From an uncultured Bacilli bacterium (GTDB lineage Bacteria > Bacillota_I > Bacilli_A > RF39 > UBA660), in the NCBI GenBank assembly GCA_944350405.1, contig CALVPC010000011.1, positions 1 to 16,697 of the forward strand: DNA of 16,697 nucleotides, read 5' to 3'. Every line of letters begins with the position of its first letter. Positions within the stretch are counted from its first letter, which is position 1. The notes under the pieces were generated by a model. It was given only the letters and a program-made list of their open reading frames with translations, was not told the DNA's origin and searched no databases. The translations under genes and the position numbers were made by a program. Of the stretch, positions 12,766 to 16,697 are shown piece by piece.

Positions 12766-12766
12766 G

Positions 12767-12781
12767 TTGAAAACTTTATAA
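12767..12781 (+). CDS. Four-codon mini-ORF before an internal terminator
   Basis: GGAGGG (12754-12759) lies seven bases before TTG AAA ACT TTA TAA. The stop lies three bases before the terminator stem. It could be a leader that parks a ribosome next to the hairpin, or chance. Confidence 0.3.
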   Translation: MKTL

Positions 12782-12784
12782 TTG

Positions 12785-12818
12785 CTCTATCTTATGTTTG
12801 AGATAGAGTTTTTATTTT
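12785..12818 (+). terminator. Internal terminator between the regulator and the adhesin gene
   Basis: CTCTATCT / AGATAGAG pairs over 8 bp with an 8-base loop and is followed by TTTTTATTTT. No new promoter is evident between it and the adhesin gene 27 bases downstream. Confidence 0.8.
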
Positions 12819-12844
12819 GCAAAAAAATTTAAGGGAGGTAAAAA

Positions 12845-14395
12845 ATGAAAAAAAGCAAAATATTATCTGCAATATTTATTGTTGCAAGTTTATTTTTTGG
12901 AATAACAAATATTAATGCAAAAGAATATGAGGGGTATATTTATTGGAGAGAGCAAATTCCAAATACTTACGTAACAAAAATAAAAAATGGAGAAATTAAA
13001 CATGATGAAATGACATTACTTAGAAGATCAACTGATATGAAATTTGTTTATTGCGTTGAACCTGGTACAAATGTTACTAATTATGATAAGTATCAAATAC
13101 ATGAATCTAATCAAGCTAAAATTTTGAGTATTACTGAAGAACAATGGGAAAGAGCCACTCTTCTTGCTTATTATGGATATGGTTATGGTAATCATACCGA
13201 TTCAAAATGGTATTCAGTAACTCAATATTTAATTTGGAAAACTGTGTCTCCAGAAGTTACAGTCTACTTTACCGACACTCAAGGAGGTAAAAAAGTTGAA
13301 AAATATACTTCTGAAATTGCTGAATTAGAGCAACTAGTAAAAGATCATTATAAAACACCTAGTTTTTCAAACGAAAACTTTGAAGTTGGAGTAAATAATA
13401 AAATACTTTTAAATGATACTAATGGTGTTTTAAATAATTACAAAGTTACATCTACTAATGGCATTAATTTATCAAAGAATGGCAATGGTTTAGCTATTGT
13501 AGGATTAAAATTAGGAAATTATACAATTAATTTAAGTAAAGAAGATACAAAGTATTCTGCTCCACCAATTGTCTATACAAGTAATGTATCACAAGACGTT
13601 ATGTCTGCAGGAAAGTTTCCAACATTAAATGCAAAATTTAATGTTAAAGTTATAGGTGGAAAACTTGAACTAACTAAATATGGAGAGGAACTTAAATATC
13701 AAAATAATTCATATAAATATGATAATAAATTGCTAGCTAATGTAGGTTTTGATGTATATGCTGATGAAAACATTTATAATTTAATGGGAGAACTAGTTTA
13801 TAAAAAAGATGAAAAAATCTCTACAATTAAAACTGATGAAAATGGCAAAGCATATTTAGATGATTTATATTTAGGAAAGTATTATCTAATTGAAACTGAA
13901 ACATCAGAAAATCATGTTTTAGATAATAAAAAACATGAATTTACAATTGACTATAAAAATGATCAAGCTATAGCATTAGAAGAATTAACTTTATATAATT
14001 ATCTACCAAAAGGAAGTTTAAAACTATTAAAAATAAATCATAAAGGAGAAGCTTTAAGCGGAGCATATTTTGAAATATTTAATGATGAAGATAATTTAGT
14101 ATTTAGAGGTTACACTGATAAAAATGGATATATAAATATAGAAAAGTTACCTTTAGGAAAATATTATATAAAAGAAATAAAAGCTCCTCAAGGATACAAA
14201 ATTAATAAAGAAATAATTAATTTTGAAATTAAAGAAAATGGACAAATTATAAATATTAAAGCTAAGAATGATTTAGTAGTTAATGTCCCTATAACTGAAA
14301 AAGATGAGTTTCCACTTATAGAAGTGATAAGCCTTGTTTTTGTTCTAGCTGGTATTGGGGTTTTGATATATGATAAAAAAAATAAAAGAAAATAA
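12845..14395 (+). CDS. Sortase-anchored adhesin with thioester and CnaB domains
   Basis: This 516-residue surface protein has a signal peptide (KKSK..., cleavage likely near residue 25, NINA). Residues ~30-170 look like a thioester domain: Cys70 (FVYCVEPG) and Gln127 (VTQYLIW) would form the Cys-Gln thioester that binds host or recipient surfaces covalently. Two CnaB/SpaA-type domains (~272-385 and ~390-475) carry probable isopeptide Lys/Glu pairs (K278 with E350 or E352; K396 with E444). The end has VPITE (481-485), a hydrophobic helix and a KKNKRK tail, a sorting signal with a VPxTE variant of LPxTG. GGGAGG precedes the ATG. The sortase gene overlaps its last 26 bases. In an ICE such a protein may hold donor and recipient together. 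Confidence 0.88.
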   Translation: MKKSKILSAIFIVASLFFGITNINAKEYEGYIYWREQIPNTYVTKIKNGEIKHDEMTLLRRSTDMKFVYCVEPGTNVTNYDKYQIHESNQAKILSITEEQWERATLLAYYGYGYGNHTDSKWYSVTQYLIWKTVSPEVTVYFTDTQGGKKVEKYTSEIAELEQLVKDHYKTPSFSNENFEVGVNNKILLNDTNGVLNNYKVTSTNGINLSKNGNGLAIVGLKLGNYTINLSKEDTKYSAPPIVYTSNVSQDVMSAGKFPTLNAKFNVKVIGGKLELTKYGEELKYQNNSYKYDNKLLANVGFDVYADENIYNLMGELVYKKDEKISTIKTDENGKAYLDDLYLGKYYLIETETSENHVLDNKKHEFTIDYKNDQAIALEELTLYNYLPKGSLKLLKINHKGEALSGAYFEIFNDEDNLVFRGYTDKNGYINIEKLPLGKYYIKEIKAPQGYKINKEIINFEIKENGQIINIKAKNDLVVNVPITEKDEFPLIEVISLVFVLAGIGVLIYDKKNKRK

Positions 14396-14981
14396 ATATA
14401 AAGTTATTAGCTTAGTATTAATTTTTATTAGTTTTAGATTTTGTTTAATGGCTATTTATAATAAGGAAAAACCAAAACAAATTGAAGAGCAAAAAGTAAG
14501 TGATTATATAGAAATAACTTCAATAGAAGACAAAGAAAAAAGTATTGAGAAAAATAATGATACTCAAATAAAAAGTGAGTATTTTTTAATTTTAGAAATA
14601 CCTAAAATCAACTTAAAAAAAGGTGTTTATAACTTTGATAATGAAAATAATAGTGTTGAAAAAGGTATTCAATTAATAGAAAAATCTGATATGCCTAATG
14701 TAAAAAATGGAAATTTAATTTTAGCATCACACCGTGGCAATTCTGATGTTTCATATTTTAATGATCTACATAAATTGAATAAAGATGATATGATATACGT
14801 TTATTTTAATGGGTATAAGTATAGTTACAAAATTAAGAATTGGTATAAAGAAAAAAAGACAGGGCATTTAACTATTAAACGAAATGAAAATAAAAATGTA
14901 ATTGCTTTAATAACTTGTGTGAAAAATGAAGATAATCAGGTTATTTATATAGGAGAGTTAGTAGATCAAGAAAGATATTGA
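14370..14981 (+). CDS. Sortase, probably dedicated to the adjacent adhesin
   Basis: This 203-residue protein has an N-terminal membrane anchor (~10-30), then a charged linker and a sortase barrel. The catalytic His is in LASHRG (His121) and the Cys in LITCVK (Cys183). The usual catalytic Arg, a few residues after the Cys, seems replaced: CVKNEDNQVIYIGEL has Gln190 there. A divergent class D or class B-like sortase fits; I cannot assign the class firmly. It overlaps the adhesin gene by 26 bases and presumably cleaves that protein at VPITE. The next gene starts close to its end with no promoter. Confidence 0.85.
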   Translation: MIKKIKENKYKVISLVLIFISFRFCLMAIYNKEKPKQIEEQKVSDYIEITSIEDKEKSIEKNNDTQIKSEYFLILEIPKINLKKGVYNFDNENNSVEKGIQLIEKSDMPNVKNGNLILASHRGNSDVSYFNDLHKLNKDDMIYVYFNGYKYSYKIKNWYKEKKTGHLTIKRNENKNVIALITCVKNEDNQVIYIGELVDQERY

Positions 14982-15033
14982 TTTAAAGGAAAAATATAAG
15001 CCATACTTTGTTACTGAACTTGGAAAACTTTAT

Positions 15034-15792
15034 ATGGGTGATTGCTTGGATGTAATGGATTATTTAATTGAAAATGGTATTAAGGTGGATGCTATTATAA
15101 CAGATCCACCTTATGCTATTACTAATTATAGTTGGGATAAAATAATTCCTGTTGATGAAATGTGGAATAGACTTTTACAATTAATAAAAGATAATGGTGC
15201 AATTGTTCTTTTTGGAAATGAGCCTTTTTCTAGTTATTTAAGATTAAGTAATAAAAAATTATATAAATATGATTGGAAATGGGTAAAAACTCAAGTTACA
15301 GGATTTCAATATGCAAAATATCAGCCATTAAGATGTTATGAAGATATCATGGTATTTTCTAAAGGAGGAGCTACTGCTAATAGTAAAATGCCAATATGTT
15401 ATTATCCTCAAGGAATTTCTAAAGTTGATTTAAAAGTGACAAGAGCCTCAATAGATTATTTAGGAGATAAAAAAGAAAATAAAAGATTTGAATCTATACA
15501 AGAATTTTCAGATTTTCCTAGAAATGTTATACAAATAGCTAGAGAATCACATTTATTTCATCCAACACAAAAACCTGTTGAACTAATGAACTATATAATC
15601 TCGACCTATACAAAAGAAAATGAATTAGTTCTAGATTTTACTAGTGGAAGTGGCTCTACACTTATTGCTTGTGAAAAAATTAATAGGAAATGGATTGGAA
15701 TAGAAATTAGTAAAAAGTATTGTGAAATCATAAGAAAAAGATTTGAAAATGGAATTCAATTAAAAATGAACTTGAAGGAGGAAGAAAAATAA
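15034..15792 (+). CDS. Orphan DNA methyltransferase (DPPY-type)
   Basis: This is a 252-residue DNA N6-adenine or N4-cytosine methyltransferase. DPPY (24-27) binds the target base; FTSGSGST (202-209) is SAM motif I; HPTQKP (176-181) precedes it. With DPPY first and motif I late the order is the beta class. No restriction enzyme lies nearby, so it likely protects the element from host or recipient restriction. The frame stays open to 14965, and the upstream codons (KPYFVTELGKLY before MGDCLDVM) look like a natural methyltransferase start, but they have no ATG, GTG or TTG. AGGAGAG (14951-14957) lies seven bases before an ATC (14965), so a non-canonical start is possible. Confidence 0.88.
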   Translation: MGDCLDVMDYLIENGIKVDAIITDPPYAITNYSWDKIIPVDEMWNRLLQLIKDNGAIVLFGNEPFSSYLRLSNKKLYKYDWKWVKTQVTGFQYAKYQPLRCYEDIMVFSKGGATANSKMPICYYPQGISKVDLKVTRASIDYLGDKKENKRFESIQEFSDFPRNVIQIARESHLFHPTQKPVELMNYIISTYTKENELVLDFTSGSGSTLIACEKINRKWIGIEISKKYCEIIRKRFENGIQLKMNLKEEEK

Positions 15793-15813
15793 AAGTTTTA
15801 TGGAGAATTTTAT

Positions 15814-16053
15814 ATGGATAGTATATTATCAAATGTTTTAAGTTTAATAAATGATGCAATGAATTATTTAAGGTTGTTTGTAATTGGTGCAACAGCCTTT
15901 TTTGTTGCAAAAGATTATGCTTTAAAAATGGCATGTAGCGATGATAATCAAAAAGCTTCATATGATAGAAAAATTAGAAACACTATATTAGCTAGTGTTT
16001 TGGCTTTAGTGACGACACAATTTGTGGAATGGATTTTAGGTTATTTCAAATGA
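15814..16053 (+). CDS. Small VirB2/TrbC-like membrane protein
   Basis: This 79-residue protein has two hydrophobic helices (~16-33, LRLFVIGATAFFVAKDY; ~55-75, TILASVLALVTTQFVEWIL) joined by a polar, basic loop (KMACSDDNQKASYDRKIR). The size and layout match the VirB2/TrbC/PrgH-type small subunits of Gram-positive conjugation machines. TGGAGA lies seven bases before the ATG. It begins the conjugation part of the operon. An exact family is not certain. Confidence 0.65.
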   Translation: MDSILSNVLSLINDAMNYLRLFVIGATAFFVAKDYALKMACSDDNQKASYDRKIRNTILASVLALVTTQFVEWILGYFK

Positions 16054-16325
16054 TAAGAAAAAGGAAAAATTTACTTAATGTTAAAATTTATAACTTGTTA
16101 GTTTATTTTGATTTTTTTAGAAATAGAAGCGAAAATCCTAAAGTGATAAAAGAGAAAATACAGAAAATTCTTAATAACATTTATTCTATTGAAACTTTAG
16201 CAAAATATTTAGAAGTTAAAAGAAAAAAATGTAATAATAAAAAAATTTGTAATGAAATAAAGAATGTAATTGAAGATTTAGAGGATTTAAAATGGAAATT
16301 AAATGATAAAAATGAGGGGGAATAA
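16050..16325 (+). CDS. Small basic helical protein of unknown function
   Basis: I do not recognise this protein. From the ATG at 16050 (an ATGA overlap with the VirB2-like stop, with TAGGTT upstream) it has 91 residues; an ATG at 16029 would add seven. It is strongly basic and helical, with probable coiled-coil stretches (KEKIQKILNNIYSIETLAKYL, IKNVIEDLEDLKWKL). It has no obvious membrane span. It lies between two membrane proteins of the transfer set. Its last codons hold GAGGGGG, which may be the ribosome site or a slip site for the next frame. Confidence 0.6.
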   Translation: MIRKRKNLLNVKIYNLLVYFDFFRNRSENPKVIKEKIQKILNNIYSIETLAKYLEVKRKKCNNKKICNEIKNVIEDLEDLKWKLNDKNEGE

Positions 16326-16636
16326 AAGTTTTAGAAATTTTAGAAATAGAACCAGTTGAGCAAGCTTGGTATTTAGATGCATTTCGAAGTGCATTATGGA
16401 GCATTTCTAAAGGTGTATTATCATTTTTAGACTATTTCTTTGACATTTTAAATGAGATTTGGACATATGCATTTTTTGATAATGAATATGTAAAAAAATT
16501 ATATTCAGGTGCATTAATAGTTGCTGGTAGTTGGTTAGTTTTAAAAATAATTTTAGAACTTGTAATGAATCATATAGTTAAAAATGAAGAAAAAAGCAAT
16601 CCATTTTCTATATATAGAGGTGAAGTTGTAAGATAA
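16322..16636 (+). CDS. VirB6-like membrane protein piece without a standard start codon
   Basis: An open frame of about 104 residues runs from after TGA at 16313-16315 to TAA at 16634-16636. It contains EPVEQAWYLDAFRSALWSISKGVLSFLDYF, a strongly hydrophobic region (LYSGALIVAGSWLVLKIILELV) and a polar tail (NEEKSNPFSIYRGEVVR). This pattern fits a small conjugation membrane protein. No ATG, GTG or TTG occurs in frame ahead of the conserved-looking part. GGGGG (16316-16320) lies 1 base before ATA (16322), 7 before GTT and 16 before ATT. Start options are a rare codon or a -1 frameshift from the preceding gene. The coordinate given is the ATA, not a proven start. Confidence 0.5.
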   Translation: MKVLEILEIEPVEQAWYLDAFRSALWSISKGVLSFLDYFFDILNEIWTYAFFDNEYVKKLYSGALIVAGSWLVLKIILELVMNHIVKNEEKSNPFSIYRGEVVR

Positions 16637-16665
16637 ATGTAGACACAAAAAAACGGTCTACATTT
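16635..16665 (+). terminator. Internal terminator in the transfer operon
   Basis: AAATGTAGAC / GTCTACATTT pairs over 10 bp with an 11-base loop and continues into a T run to 16668. It overlaps the stop codon of the VirB6-like frame and precedes the next gene's ribosome site by 14 bases. Confidence 0.75.
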
Positions 16666-16693
16666 TTTGTTATAATAAAATTGGAGGTATTAT

Positions 16694-16697
16694 ATGA
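16694..16697 (+). CDS. Start codon of the next gene (truncated)
   Basis: TTGGAGG (16681-16687) is a full ribosome site six bases before ATG (16694-16696). Only one further base lies in the window, so the product cannot be identified. Confidence 0.5.

Noticed and set aside
16665..16676. TGTTATAAT as an extended -10 promoter for the last gene
   Set aside because: Initiation near 16683 would cut off the ribosome site, and no -35 is visible, so it is probably chance in AT-rich sequence.

Overview
This is an AT-rich window from a low-GC Bacillota (Firmicutes) genome. The translation table is standard: TGA ends several genes, including the U-turn at 14979-14981 and the gene ending at 16053. Strong AGGAGG-type ribosome sites, TTGACA/TATAAT promoters, a SleB/CwlJ-type hydrolase and a SpoVT-like regulator suit an uncultured gut Bacilli or Clostridia lineage. 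I cannot name the genus.

Layout. Positions 1-1500 look like host chromosome: the end of a LysM amidase, a convergent SleB-type hydrolase, and a tRNA-Trp gene with a perfect promoter whose 3' part is missing. A complete, quite different tRNA-Trp(CCA) follows at 1771-1845. From there on the content looks like an integrative and conjugative element (ICE). Leftward-transcribed XRE regulators (1890-3170) face a rightward operon of small genes including a SpoVT/AbrB-type regulator (3297-4285). No integrase or relaxase lies in the window, so the element identity is inferred from the tRNA junction, the regulators and the transfer-type genes at the right.

Cargo. Positions 4282-11904 hold one rightward unit: a consensus promoter, a 41-codon leader ORF with a terminator hairpin, a second promoter with a structured leader, then six tightly packed genes. 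They encode a B12-binding-type radical SAM enzyme, a second radical SAM enzyme, a divergent NAD+-dependent DNA ligase, a third radical SAM enzyme, a TylF-type O-methyltransferase and a U32-family Fe-S protein. I do not recognise this combination as a described pathway. It may make a small molecule, with the ligase as a resistant duplicate of the target, or it may modify a nucleic acid. This is the best candidate for an undescribed system here.

Transfer and surface module. From 12104 a promoter with a 17-bp palindrome exactly filling its spacer, and tandem Spo0A-like boxes upstream, drives a leader ORF that reads through a terminator into an ArpU-like regulator. Next come a thioester/CnaB adhesin with a VPITE sorting motif, its probable sortase, an orphan DNA methyltransferase and small membrane proteins resembling VirB2 and VirB6 pieces. 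Terminators inside this unit, at 12785-12808 and 16635-16665, suggest attenuation or processive antitermination. The window stops at the start codon of the next gene.
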